From CADEED01 sp035286365 (lineage in GTDB: Bacteria; Pseudomonadota; Gammaproteobacteria; Steroidobacterales; Steroidobacteraceae): a stretch of 27,641 nt of DNA. The stretch's first letter is position 1. Each line of letters starts with the position of its first letter. The DNA lies in NCBI GenBank assembly GCA_035286365.1, contig DATHJZ010000128.1, positions 1-27,641 on the forward strand, written 5' to 3'. The translations under genes and the position numbers were made by a program. The notes beneath the pieces were generated by a model. That model saw only the letters and a list, made by a program, of their open reading frames with translations, ran no database searches and was not told the origin of the DNA. Shown one piece after another: positions 15,104 through 24,084 of the stretch.

Positions 15104-16437
15104 TCGTCGAAGACGATCTGGGACTGCAAAGACAATTGAAGTGGTGCTTCGACGAATACGAAGTGCTGATGGCCGCGTCGCGTGAAGAAGCGCTGACGAT
15201 GGCGCGCCGTTTCGAGCCGTCGGTGGTGCTGCAGGATCTCGGCCTGCCGCCGGACGCCGAGGGCGTCACCGAGGGCATGCAGACGTTGCGCGACATCCTG
15301 AGCCTGGCGCCGCAGACCAAGGTCATCGTCGTCACGGGCAACGCCGATCGCGACAACGCGGTGCGCGCGGTCTCGCTCGGCGCCTACGATTTCTACCAGA
15401 AGCCGGTCGACACCGATGTGCTGCGCTTGCTGGTCGGCCGCGCGTTCCAGATTCACGCGCTCGAAGAGCAGAACCGCCAGTTGCGCGAGGCGCAATTGAC
15501 CTCGCCCATGGAAGGCTTCATCGCCACCGACGACGCGATGTTCAAGGTCTGCCGCATGATCGAGAAGGTCGCGCCCACCGACGCTTCCGTGCTCATCCTC
15601 GGCGAGAGTGGTACGGGCAAGGAACTGGTCGCGCGCGCGCTGCACGCGCAAAGCGGCCGCAGTGGTGCGCGGTTCGTCGCCATCAATTGCGCGGCCATTC
15701 CGGAACAGTTGCTCGAAAGCGAATTGTTCGGCTACGAGAAGGGCGCCTTCACCGGCGCCGTCAAGACCACGCTCGGAAAAATAGAGGTCGCGAGCGGCGG
15801 GACGCTGTTCCTCGACGAGATCGGCGACATGCCGCTGGCGCTCCAGGCCAAACTACTGCGGTTCCTGCAGGATCGCATCATCGAACGCGTTGGCGGCCGC
15901 CAGGAAATCCCGGTCGACGTGCGCGTGGTGTGCGCCACCAATCGCGACCTGCAGCAGTTCATCATCGAGCAGAAGTTCCGCCAGGATCTGTATTTTCGCA
16001 TCGGCGAAGTCACCATCAACGTGCCGCCGCTGCGCGAGCGGTCGGGTGGTGCGACGGTGCTGGCGCACGCCATGCTGCGCAAGTTCGGCAAAGTCGGCGG
16101 CCGGCCGAAGCGCGGCTTCACGGAGGACGCGACCGCGGCGCTCGAGGCTTATTCGTGGCCGGGCAACGTGCGAGAACTCGAGAACCGCGTCAAGACGGCG
16201 ATGATCATGGCCGAAACGCCCATGCTCACCGCGGAAGATCTCGGGCTCAAGGAGGGCGCCGAGAGCGCGCTGCTGTTCAATCTCAAGGAAGTGCGCACGC
16301 GCGCCGAGCGCCAGGCCATCCGCCAGGCGATGTCGATCACCGACGGTAACGTCTCGAAGACCGCGGAGTTGTTGGGCGTGAGCCGTCCGACGCTCTACGA
16401 TCTCATGGAAAAGTACGGGATCCGGGCGCCGACGTGA
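15076..16437 (+). CDS. prsR: PEP-CTERM system sigma-54 response regulator PrsR
   Basis: A 453-residue NtrC-type activator. The receiver domain spans 1-125, with EDD at 12-14 and phospho-acceptor D54 in VVLQDLGLPP. The AAA+ sigma-54 interaction domain spans about 150-375, with Walker A GESGTGKE from 176, GAFTGA at 223-228, the Walker B-like segment LFLDEIGD, and WPGNVRELENR. A Fis-type helix-turn-helix is at the end (GNVSKTAELLGVSRPTLYDLM). With RNA polymerase sigma-54 it would switch on genes bearing the PEP-CTERM-associated promoter motif after phosphorylation by PrsK. It overlaps prsK by 28 bases and xrtA by GTGA. I found no convincing GG-N10-GC sigma-54 promoter in the one long gap of the locus (20744-20913), so its targets may lie elsewhere. 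Confidence 0.95.
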   Translation: MSEEKPRLLIVEDDLGLQRQLKWCFDEYEVLMAASREEALTMARRFEPSVVLQDLGLPPDAEGVTEGMQTLRDILSLAPQTKVIVVTGNADRDNAVRAVSLGAYDFYQKPVDTDVLRLLVGRAFQIHALEEQNRQLREAQLTSPMEGFIATDDAMFKVCRMIEKVAPTDASVLILGESGTGKELVARALHAQSGRSGARFVAINCAAIPEQLLESELFGYEKGAFTGAVKTTLGKIEVASGGTLFLDEIGDMPLALQAKLLRFLQDRIIERVGGRQEIPVDVRVVCATNRDLQQFIIEQKFRQDLYFRIGEVTINVPPLRERSGGATVLAHAMLRKFGKVGGRPKRGFTEDATAALEAYSWPGNVRELENRVKTAMIMAETPMLTAEDLGLKEGAESALLFNLKEVRTRAERQAIRQAMSITDGNVSKTAELLGVSRPTLYDLMEKYGIRAPT

Positions 16438-17978
16438 CCGCGGCGAAGACTCCCGGGGCTGCCTCCTCGCGCGCGGGGTTCGCGGCGCGGGTCGACTGGC
16501 GAAGCTGGTATGTGCCGGTCGCACTGGCCGCCGTCGTGCTGCTCACGGGCGTTCTTTATTGGCCGTCCGCGCAATCGCTGTTGTTCGAGTGGTTCGATGT
16601 GCCCGCCAGCGCGTATCGCCACGGCTCGCTGATCGTCGCGATCACCCTGTGGCTGCTGATCCGCGCGGCGCGGGATCAAGCGCCGCCGGTTGTCCCGGGC
16701 GCCGCGATATTCCTGCCGCTGACACTTCTCGCCGCAGCGAGTCTCGCGTGGCTGATCGCGGTGCGCGCGGGAGTCCAGGTCGCGCACCAGGCGCTGTTGC
16801 CCATCATCATCTGGCTCAACGTCCGGATCATCTTCGGGCAACGAATCGCCGTGCGATCGCTGGTGCCGATCGGCCTGCTGTATTCGGCCATCCCGATCTG
16901 GCACGTGTTCGTGCCGGCGTTGCAGGCGATGACCATTTCGGTGGTGAGCGCGCTGCTGCGCATCGTCGCCATTCCGGCGTACGTCACGGGAGATTTCGTC
17001 CATATTCGCAGCGGCGTCTTTCACGTCGAGGACGGCTGCGCCGGCCTGCACTATTTCATCGTTGCCGCGACGATCGCCGTGCTGCACGGCGAATTACGTG
17101 GCGACCGTCGGGGCACGCGCCTCTATCTGCTCGGACTTGCGATCGCATTGGCGCTGGCGAGCAACTGGCTGCGCGTCTTCATCATCATCGTCGCCGGCGA
17201 TCTCACCAACATGCAGCACTACCTCGTGCGGGTCGATCACTCTGTTTTCGGCTGGGTCGTCTTCGCGGTCGCCATGGGTGTGTTCGTGCTGCTCGGCAGG
17301 CGCGGGCGTCCGCCCGCGGCTGAACGCGCGGAGGTCGGATCGGCCTCCGAGCGCCTCGACGCGCTGCCGCGTGGCGCCGCGCGTGCCTCCGCGGTGGCCC
17401 TGTTCGCGTCGGCCATCGGGCCCGCCTGGTTGCTGCTGCTGCCGCTCCGTACCGCAGCGGCAGCGAATGTCGCCGTTCCCACTGCGATCGAGGGTTGGGC
17501 CGGGCCGAGGGAGTCCTGCCGCGGCCGCTGGCGGCCGCGGTACCGGACTGCCGACCTGCATACGCAGCACGAATTCTCGCGGGGCGGGGCGGCGGTGTGT
17601 TTCTACTCCGCCACCTATCTAATACAGCACCAGGACAAGGAACTGATCGGATACTCGACGTCGGCGTACGACCCGAACGGCGAAATCGTGTCGGCGGGAG
17701 CGCGCGACGTCGCCGACCGGACGGTCAACGAAGTCCAGCTCGGCAATGAGACCGGCTCCGATCGAATCGTGTGGTATGCGTACGTCGTGGGCGAGCGCGA
17801 GATGCGGCGCGGCGTCGCGGCGCAGTTGAGCTACGCGCTCGGCAGCCTGCATGGGGCGCCGGCCGCCAGCGTCTACGCGATCAGCGCTTCCTGCGTTCCG
17901 GATTGCGCGTCCGCCCGCCAGCTGCTGACCGATTTCCTGCCGCATGTCACAGTCGGCACGAAGGAGAGCGTGAAATGA
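16434..17978 (+). CDS. xrtA: Exosortase A with EpsI-like C-terminal domain
   Basis: A 514-residue inner-membrane cysteine transpeptidase-like enzyme, predicted to process the C-terminal PEP-CTERM sorting signal of exported proteins. About eight membrane helices fill residues 25-295. The catalytic triad of the family is visible: Cys202 in EDGCAGLHYF, Arg247 in ASNWLRVFI and His269 in VRVDHSVFGW. After a further hydrophobic stretch near 320-340, residues 345-510 form the soluble EpsI-like domain (IEGWAGPRESC, GGAAVCFYSATYL), the usual form in XrtA systems. The start is GTG 16434, overlapping the prsR stop as GTGA. It overlaps prsT at its end. The name EpsH is used for the same family. No PEP-CTERM substrate is in the window. 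Confidence 0.94.
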   Translation: MTAAKTPGAASSRAGFAARVDWRSWYVPVALAAVVLLTGVLYWPSAQSLLFEWFDVPASAYRHGSLIVAITLWLLIRAARDQAPPVVPGAAIFLPLTLLAAASLAWLIAVRAGVQVAHQALLPIIIWLNVRIIFGQRIAVRSLVPIGLLYSAIPIWHVFVPALQAMTISVVSALLRIVAIPAYVTGDFVHIRSGVFHVEDGCAGLHYFIVAATIAVLHGELRGDRRGTRLYLLGLAIALALASNWLRVFIIIVAGDLTNMQHYLVRVDHSVFGWVVFAVAMGVFVLLGRRGRPPAAERAEVGSASERLDALPRGAARASAVALFASAIGPAWLLLLPLRTAAAANVAVPTAIEGWAGPRESCRGRWRPRYRTADLHTQHEFSRGGAAVCFYSATYLIQHQDKELIGYSTSAYDPNGEIVSAGARDVADRTVNEVQLGNETGSDRIVWYAYVVGEREMRRGVAAQLSYALGSLHGAPAASVYAISASCVPDCASARQLLTDFLPHVTVGTKESVK

Positions 17979-20743
17979 GATCTGCAAGGGCAAACGTCAT
18001 CGGGCTGTTGGTGATGAGTGTCGTCGTGTTGTCCGGCTGCGATTTCTTCATCTCGGCCAATGGGCGTGTTGAGCGTGCCCGCGGCGAAATGGCGCAAGGT
18101 GACTATCAAGCCGCGGTGATCGATCTCAAGAACGCGCTCGAGAGCGAACCCGATCACGTGCAGGCACGACTGCTGCTCGCCCAGGTCTCGCTGCAGCTTG
18201 GCGACGTGCGTGATGCGGAAAAGGAACTGCGGCGCGCGCGCGATGCCGGCGCCAAACCCGCGGAGGTCGCAGAACTCACCGCCGAAACCCAGCTGGCGCT
18301 CGGGCAGGGACGCGAACTGCTGGCGCAGATCGACTCGAACCAGCTGGCATTGACCGAACCCATGCGCTCTATCTACCGTGGCGAGTCGCTGCTCGCGATG
18401 GACAAGGCCGACGACGCAGCCGCGGCATTCGAGTCGGCGCAACGCACCAGCCCCGCGCGGCCGCGTGCACTCATCGGGCTCGCGCGCGCGCGCGCGCGGC
18501 AGAGGCAGGCCGACGAGGCGCTGAAACTGCTCGACGGCGTGCCCGAAAACTCGCCCGATCACGCCGCGGCCTTGCTGTGCCGGGGCGAGATACTGGCGGC
18601 GCAGGGCCGTTTCGCCGACGCGCGGCGCAGCTTGCAGACCGCGCTGACGGCGCACGGGAACCTGACGATCTACGACAAGGCGAAACTGCTCGCGATCCTC
18701 ACCGAATCCGATCTGGCCGCGGGCGACGTCAACGGGGCTCGCACCAGCCTGCAGTCACTCGCGCAGATTGCCCCCAATGCGCCGCTCACGCTGTTGCTCG
18801 GCGCCCGCATCGCCATGGCCACGCAGGACTACGCGGGCGCCACCGCCGGACTGCAACGCGTGGTTGCCGGCATGCCCGATTTCGTGCCGGCGCGATTCCT
18901 GCTCGGCGCGGCGTTGATCGCGCAGGGCAACATCAACCAGGCGGAGTCTCATCTCACGCGCGTCGTGGCACTGGCGCCGGACAATCTCGAGGCGCGCAAA
19001 TTGCTCGCACGGGTGCGTCTGCGCATGGGACAGCCGGATGCCGCGCTCGAATTGCTGTCGCCGCTGCAGTCGGATGCGGATGCCGACGTCAATTCCCTGA
19101 TTGGACTCGCGCATCTTCAGCTGGGCGATACCGGCGGTGCCGTGTCGTTCCTCGAGCGCACGACGGGCGCAGGCTCGAGCCGCGAGAAGCAACTGGAGCT
19201 GGCGGCCGCCTACCTGCGCGCGCAGGCGTATCGCAAGGCCGTTGTGCTGCTGCGCGGACTGCCCCACGTCGATGGCGACGCCCAGCGCGATGCCTTGCTG
19301 ATCGCCGCGGTGGCCGCCGCTGACGGCATGGAAAAGGGCGATGCGGAAATGCAGGGCCTGCTCGCCGAGCATCCAAAAGATCTCGCGTTGCTCAACACCG
19401 CGAGCCTGGTCCTCGCGCAGCGCGGAGAATTCGAGCGCGCGCGCGCCTTGTTAGGACGCGCACTGGCCGTGCAGCCCGGCGACACGATGACGCTGTTGAA
19501 CTCGGCGCGCATCGAGTCCGCGGCCGGTGACACATCGACCGCGGCCGCGCGCCTGCAGGGCATCCTGACCGATCATCCCGACCACGTCGCCGCGCGTATG
19601 GGGCTGGCCCAGCTTGCCCTGCAGGCGAACGACCTGCGCCGCGCCGCGACGGTGCTCGAACCCCTGCGCGCACACGATCCGAAAGCCATCCCGCCGCGCC
19701 TGGCGTTGGCGCACGTGTACCTGCTCGACCGCCGTGTCGACGACGCGGCCAGCGTGATTGCGGAGCTCGAAAAGCTGACCCAGGGAAATGCCCCGGTCAC
19801 CAATGCGATCGGGTTGTTGTATCTCGACGCGGCGCGCTACGACGAGGCGGCTACGCGCTTCAAGAGAGCGATCGACATCGACGGCAACAACGCGCAGTAC
19901 TGGATGAACCAGGCGCGCGTGCAACTGGCGCTCGATCGGCGTGCGCTCGCGCGCGAGTCGCTGGAGAAGGCACATGCCGTCCAACCCGATTCGATCATGG
20001 TGATTGCGGCGCTCGCGATGCTCGACGTGCGCGACGGCCGCCCCGCGGCGGGTGCACAGCGGATTTCCGAGCTGCGCAAGGCGAATCCGAACGACCCGTC
20101 GCTGCTGGCGCTCGAAGGCGATTTCTACGCTGCCAATCACGACTACGAGGCGGCGAGCCGGTCTTTCGACGCCGCGCTATCGATGCGCCCGAGCGCGGCC
20201 ATCAGCGTGCGCGCCTACAATGCGCGGCGCAGTGGCAACTTGCGCGACGCCGCGGCGCCGCTCGAAAGCTGGGTGGCTAAGAAGCCGGACGACTTTCCGG
20301 TCCAGGCGGTGCTTGCCCAGGCCTACATGACCGGCGGCCAGGCCCGCCGGGCGCAGGCGAAGTATGAGTTCCTGGTCGACAACGCGACGCCGAACGCGGT
20401 GATCCTCAACAACCTTGCGTGGCTGTACTACCAGGCAAACGACGCGCGCGCCGAGGCGACTGCCGCGAAGGCTTACCAGTTGGGCCCCACGAACGCGTCG
20501 ATCGCGGATACGTACGGCTGGATCCTCACCGAGCGCGGCAAGGCCGCCGACGGATTGAAGATCCTCAAGACAGCCGAGGCGACTGGCGGCCCGGACGTGA
20601 AATACCACTACGCCGCGGCATTGGCGCGCAGCGGGAACCCCGACGAAGCGCGGCGCGTGCTCAAGGCGCTGCTCGAAACCAGCGAGTCGTTCAACGCGCA
20701 AGCGGATGCGCGGCGCCTCATGCAGGAACTCTCTACCCGGTAG
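17975..20743 (+). CDS. prsT: XrtA/PEP-CTERM system TPR lipoprotein PrsT
   Basis: A 922-residue protein with a lipoprotein signal (MRSARANVIGLLVMSVVVLSGC, lipidated Cys about residue 22). Nearly its whole length is then filled by degenerate TPR-like helical pairs of about 34 residues, seen in recurring patterns such as GDYQAAVIDLKNALESEPDH and YDEAATRFKRAIDIDGNNAQYW. PrsT is the characteristic long TPR lipoprotein of exosortase A loci. Its role is presumed to be a scaffold in EPS assembly or protein sorting at the outer membrane. ATG 17975 overlaps the xrtA stop (ATGA) and has AAGGAG at 17961-17966, a strong start. A (CG)8 tract lies at about 18481-18496. A 170-base gap follows. Confidence 0.93.
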   Translation: MRSARANVIGLLVMSVVVLSGCDFFISANGRVERARGEMAQGDYQAAVIDLKNALESEPDHVQARLLLAQVSLQLGDVRDAEKELRRARDAGAKPAEVAELTAETQLALGQGRELLAQIDSNQLALTEPMRSIYRGESLLAMDKADDAAAAFESAQRTSPARPRALIGLARARARQRQADEALKLLDGVPENSPDHAAALLCRGEILAAQGRFADARRSLQTALTAHGNLTIYDKAKLLAILTESDLAAGDVNGARTSLQSLAQIAPNAPLTLLLGARIAMATQDYAGATAGLQRVVAGMPDFVPARFLLGAALIAQGNINQAESHLTRVVALAPDNLEARKLLARVRLRMGQPDAALELLSPLQSDADADVNSLIGLAHLQLGDTGGAVSFLERTTGAGSSREKQLELAAAYLRAQAYRKAVVLLRGLPHVDGDAQRDALLIAAVAAADGMEKGDAEMQGLLAEHPKDLALLNTASLVLAQRGEFERARALLGRALAVQPGDTMTLLNSARIESAAGDTSTAAARLQGILTDHPDHVAARMGLAQLALQANDLRRAATVLEPLRAHDPKAIPPRLALAHVYLLDRRVDDAASVIAELEKLTQGNAPVTNAIGLLYLDAARYDEAATRFKRAIDIDGNNAQYWMNQARVQLALDRRALARESLEKAHAVQPDSIMVIAALAMLDVRDGRPAAGAQRISELRKANPNDPSLLALEGDFYAANHDYEAASRSFDAALSMRPSAAISVRAYNARRSGNLRDAAAPLESWVAKKPDDFPVQAVLAQAYMTGGQARRAQAKYEFLVDNATPNAVILNNLAWLYYQANDARAEATAAKAYQLGPTNASIADTYGWILTERGKAADGLKILKTAEATGGPDVKYHYAAALARSGNPDEARRVLKALLETSESFNAQADARRLMQELSTR

Positions 20744-20913
20744 CATTCCCGCTCTGTCGAAGTTTTTTACAGGCTGTCCCATACCCTGAAGCAACTTGAA
20801 CGAATGCGAAGCAAGTCACAGTCGCAGCGACGGCCCCGAAGGACCCGCTCTGTTACCCTTCGTCCGGTCCCGAAAGCCGCTTGCCGTCGGGCCTTTCAGA
20901 GCTCAATAAGTCC
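20744..20913 (+). other. Intergenic gap before the EPS export gene
   Basis: This is the longest gap inside the EPS locus and probably contains a promoter for the export half. I could not find a convincing sigma-70 or GG-N10-GC sigma-54 promoter. A T6 run at about 20763-20768 has no strong stem before it. CGAAGG and CCTTCG form a weak inverted repeat around 20837-20866. Confidence 0.4.
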
Positions 20914-21543
20914 ATGAATTTTTGCACTAACCTGCTCGCCAGAACCGTTGCCGGCCTCGCCATGGCCGTAGCATCGCACGCGGCCCTCGCGGACACGCCC
21001 GCGTCGCCTGCGTCCCCGGTACCCGAGACCGCCAAGGTCGATTCGACCTACATCATCGGTCCCGGTGACACTCTGCAGATTTTCGTCTGGCGGCAACCCG
21101 AGCTGTCGGTGTCGGTGCCCGTGCGACCCGATGGCAAGGTGTCCACGCCGCTGGTCGAAGACATCGTCGCGGTCGGCAAGACACCATCGCAACTCGCGCG
21201 TGAAATGGAAAAGGTGCTGTCCGAGTACGTGCGCTCGCCCCAGGTCAACGTCATCGTGAGCCAGCCCATCAGCACCTACAGCCAGGTGAAGATCATCGGC
21301 CAGGTCGCCAAACCGCAGGCGCTGCCGTTCCGTGAAGGGATCACCGCGCTCGATGCCGTGCTCGCGGTCGGCGGATTGGCCCCGTTCGCCGCCGGCAACC
21401 GGGCAAAGGTCGTACGGACCGAGAATGGCAAACAGCGCGAATTGCGCATCAAGCTCGACGACATCATCAACAAGGGCGACATGCAGCAGAACATCCTGCT
21501 GCAACCGGGCGACGTGCTCGTCGTTCCCGAGTCCCGCTTCTAG
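20914..21543 (+). CDS. Exopolysaccharide export protein of the XrtA/PEP-CTERM locus (Wza-like)
   Basis: A 209-residue secreted protein of the polysaccharide biosynthesis/export family. The signal peptide ends ASHAALA before DTPASP. There is no lipobox Cys. The poly-export domain begins YIIGPGDTLQIFVWRQPELS and runs to about residue 120. A SLBB-type domain follows (VKIIGQVAKPQALPF, LQPGDVLVVPESRF). It would form the periplasmic or outer-membrane channel for the polymer. The start is placed at ATG 20914 because it gives a proper signal peptide; a TTG 11 codons earlier adds unlikely residues. It lies seven bases before the chain-length gene and corresponds in position to EpsE of Methylobacillus-type clusters. 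Confidence 0.92.
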   Translation: MNFCTNLLARTVAGLAMAVASHAALADTPASPASPVPETAKVDSTYIIGPGDTLQIFVWRQPELSVSVPVRPDGKVSTPLVEDIVAVGKTPSQLAREMEKVLSEYVRSPQVNVIVSQPISTYSQVKIIGQVAKPQALPFREGITALDAVLAVGGLAPFAAGNRAKVVRTENGKQRELRIKLDDIINKGDMQQNILLQPGDVLVVPESRF

Positions 21544-21550
21544 GCTGTCC

Positions 21551-23101
21551 ATGCACGACCTGTTCAAACGGCTACTGGACGATTTTCGCGGCGCGTGGCG
21601 TTTCCGCCGCTACGCACTCGCGGCGGCGTGGGCTGTCTGCCTTGCGTGCTGGACGATCGTGTTCATGATGCCGGATGAATACAACGCGAGCGCGCGCGTG
21701 TTCGTCGATACGCGCACGGCGCTCGCGAGCTACATCAAGGACCTCGCGATCCAGCAGGACGTCAGCGCCCAGATCAATTTCGTGCGTCAGTCGCTGCTCA
21801 GCCGGCCAGCACTCGAAAAAGTGATCCGCGAGACCGATCTCGATCTGCGCGCGAAGACGCCGCAGGCGCGTGCTTCGATGGTCGACTTGCTGCTCAAGGA
21901 GATCAGCGTTACAGCTAGCGATGCCGGCACCGGCGGCCTGGTGTTCACCCTGAGTTACAACGACCGCGATCGCGCGACCAGCCTGCGCGTGGTCGAGATG
22001 CTCATGAACACGTTCGTGGAGGATGTGCTCGGCGGCAAGCAGTCGGGCTCGCAGGTCGGACAGAAATTCCTGCGCGAGCAGATCGAAGAATACGAAACGA
22101 AATTGCGCGAAGCTGAGGCACGGCTCGCCGACTTCAAGCGACGCAACGTGGGCTTGATGCCCGGCGCCCAGGGCGACTATTTCTCGCGACTGCAGAACGA
22201 GCTGTCGAACATCGAGAAGAGCAAGGCGGATCTGTCGATCGCCCAGTCCGGCCGCGAGGAGCTCCAGCGGCAGTTGCGCGGCGAAGCCACCTCGGCCGCG
22301 CACTCGACCAGCGGGAGCGCCGCCACGAGCGAGACGGCGATGCGCATCCAGGAAGCGCAGGCAAAGCTCGACAACCTGCTGCTGCAGTACACCGACAAAC
22401 ATCCTGACGTGATCGCGCTGCGCCAGACCATCGTGCAGCTCGAGGAGCGCCGCAAGACGGAACTCGCCGCGATGCGCGGCGGCGGCGGCCTGCCGGCCGG
22501 CGCGTCCGCGAACCCGGTGGTGCAGAGCATTCAGCTCTCGATCAACCGGGCGGATGTGGAAATCGCGGCGTTGCGCACCCGGATCGGAGAGGGCGAGCGC
22601 AACGTGGCGGAGTTGAAGAAATTGGTCGACACGGCTCCGGAAGTCGAAGCCGAGTTCACGCGCCTCAATCGCGACTACGACGGCATGCGCGAGCGCTATG
22701 CCGCGTTCGTCGATCGCGCCGAGCGCGCGAAGATCGGCGATCAGGCCGAAGAAACCGATGCGGTGCGCTTCGAAGTGCTCGATCCGCCGGCCGCGAAAAT
22801 GGAGCCGGTGGCGCCGAATCGTCCGCTGCTGCAGATCGGCGGTTTGCTGTTCGGTCTCGCCTGCGGTGCCGGCCTCGCCGTGCTGTTGCACCAGCTGCGG
22901 CCGGTGTTCACGAGCAGCCGCGTCCTCAGCGAGGTCACGCACCTGCCGGTGTTGGGCGTCGTCAGCGAGACCTGGCTCGACAAACACCGTTCCAGCCGCC
23001 GCGCCGAGCTCATTCGCTATTCGATCGCCGCGGGTGCGCTGCTGGTCGTCTTCGCGTTCATACTGCGCTTCAGCGGATCCGTCATCCGCATGGTGCAGTG
23101 A
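21551..23101 (+). CDS. Polysaccharide chain-length determinant (Wzz/GNVR type) of the XrtA locus
   Basis: A 516-residue inner-membrane copolymerase. An N-terminal membrane helix (residues 21-40, YALAAAWAVCLACWTIVFMM) is followed by the Wzz domain (YNASARVFVDTRTAL). Long coiled coils fill about 165-400 (EQIEEYETKLREAEARLADF). The GNVR-type segment FTRLNRDYDGMRERYAAF precedes two C-terminal helices (LLQIGGLLFGLACGAGLAVLL and IAAGALLVVFAFILRF). It sets chain length together with the tyrosine kinase encoded next. ATG 21551 lies only seven bases after the export-gene stop. Alternative upstream codons in frame lie within that gene. It is EpsF-like by family and position. Confidence 0.93.
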   Translation: MHDLFKRLLDDFRGAWRFRRYALAAAWAVCLACWTIVFMMPDEYNASARVFVDTRTALASYIKDLAIQQDVSAQINFVRQSLLSRPALEKVIRETDLDLRAKTPQARASMVDLLLKEISVTASDAGTGGLVFTLSYNDRDRATSLRVVEMLMNTFVEDVLGGKQSGSQVGQKFLREQIEEYETKLREAEARLADFKRRNVGLMPGAQGDYFSRLQNELSNIEKSKADLSIAQSGREELQRQLRGEATSAAHSTSGSAATSETAMRIQEAQAKLDNLLLQYTDKHPDVIALRQTIVQLEERRKTELAAMRGGGGLPAGASANPVVQSIQLSINRADVEIAALRTRIGEGERNVAELKKLVDTAPEVEAEFTRLNRDYDGMRERYAAFVDRAERAKIGDQAEETDAVRFEVLDPPAAKMEPVAPNRPLLQIGGLLFGLACGAGLAVLLHQLRPVFTSSRVLSEVTHLPVLGVVSETWLDKHRSSRRAELIRYSIAAGALLVVFAFILRFSGSVIRMVQ

Positions 23102-23126
23102 ACACCATGGGTAGTTTGGAGTCGGC

Positions 23127-24035
23127 ATGAGCCTGGTTGAAACGGCCCTCAAGAAGCTTCAGGCATCCGCGCGTGACGGAAAGACCGCGGATGCGGCGTC
23201 CGTCGTACGGGCGCCCGCGCCGGACCGCGCCAGCGCGCCGGCCGTGGCCGCCAAGCCCGCGCAACCACCGGCTCCCCTGCGGCGCATCGCGCAGCACGCG
23301 CCCATTCGCGTCGATCGGACTCACCTGCGTGCCTCCGGCTTGCTGGCGCCCGAAGACCAGGAGCGCCAGATCGCCGATCAGTTCCGCCAGATCAAACGCC
23401 CGCTCATTGCGAATGCCTACGGTCGGGGCTCCAAGAAAGTGCCGAACGGACACCTGATCATGACCGCGAGCGCGCTGCCGAACGAAGGCAAGACGTTCAC
23501 GAGCATCAACCTCGCGCTGAGCCTCGCAATGGAGAAGGACATCACTGTGCTGCTGGTGGACGCGGACGTCTCCAAGCGGCACATCAGTCACATCTTCGGC
23601 GTGGACAAGGAAGCGGGCCTGCTCGATGCGCTCAAGGACGACACGCTCGATCTCGAGTCGCTCATCATTCCGACCGATATTCCGGGCCTGCAGCTGTTGC
23701 CGGCCGGTAATCGTACGAGCATCGCCACCGAACTGCTGTCGAGTGCGCACATGGACCGCACCGTCGCCCGTCTCGGCGCGCACAGTCCGAACCGGATCGT
23801 GCTGCTCGATTCACCGCCGCTGCTGCTGACGAGCGAGTCGCGCGCGCTCGCGGCCATCGTCGGACAGGTGGTCATCGTGGTGAACGCCCGCACGACGCCG
23901 CAACAGGCGGTGCTCGATGCGGTCAGCCACGTCCCGGCCGACAAGTCGGTGGGCTTCATCCTCAACCAGTGCAACGTGCGCACCTCCGAAGGCTATTACT
24001 ACGGCGACGGGACGTACGGCGAAACGCACGGATGA
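23127..24035 (+). CDS. XrtA-associated tyrosine autokinase (EpsG/BY-kinase type)
   Basis: A 302-residue cytoplasmic bacterial tyrosine kinase. The first 75 residues are an Ala/Pro-rich linker. The P-loop is SALPNEGKTFTS with K122. The Walker A' segment is VLLVDADV and Walker B is IVLLDSPPLLL. The C-terminal end has a tyrosine cluster (EGYYYGDGTYG), the usual autophosphorylation tail of BY-kinases. It works with the chain-length protein, which lacks its own kinase domain, and cycles of tyrosine phosphorylation control polymer length and export. ATG 23127 has GGAG five bases upstream. It follows the chain-length gene by 25 bases. Confidence 0.93.
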   Translation: MSLVETALKKLQASARDGKTADAASVVRAPAPDRASAPAVAAKPAQPPAPLRRIAQHAPIRVDRTHLRASGLLAPEDQERQIADQFRQIKRPLIANAYGRGSKKVPNGHLIMTASALPNEGKTFTSINLALSLAMEKDITVLLVDADVSKRHISHIFGVDKEAGLLDALKDDTLDLESLIIPTDIPGLQLLPAGNRTSIATELLSSAHMDRTVARLGAHSPNRIVLLDSPPLLLTSESRALAAIVGQVVIVVNARTTPQQAVLDAVSHVPADKSVGFILNQCNVRTSEGYYYGDGTYGETHG

Positions 24036-24084
24036 TGCGGCAGCGCGCCGCGCGGACGATCTAACCAGTCAGGGAGTATCAGCG

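Noticed and set aside
20744..20770. T6 run after prsT as a terminator
   Set aside because: Only a four-base stem (CTAC/GTAG) precedes it and it is too far from the T run.
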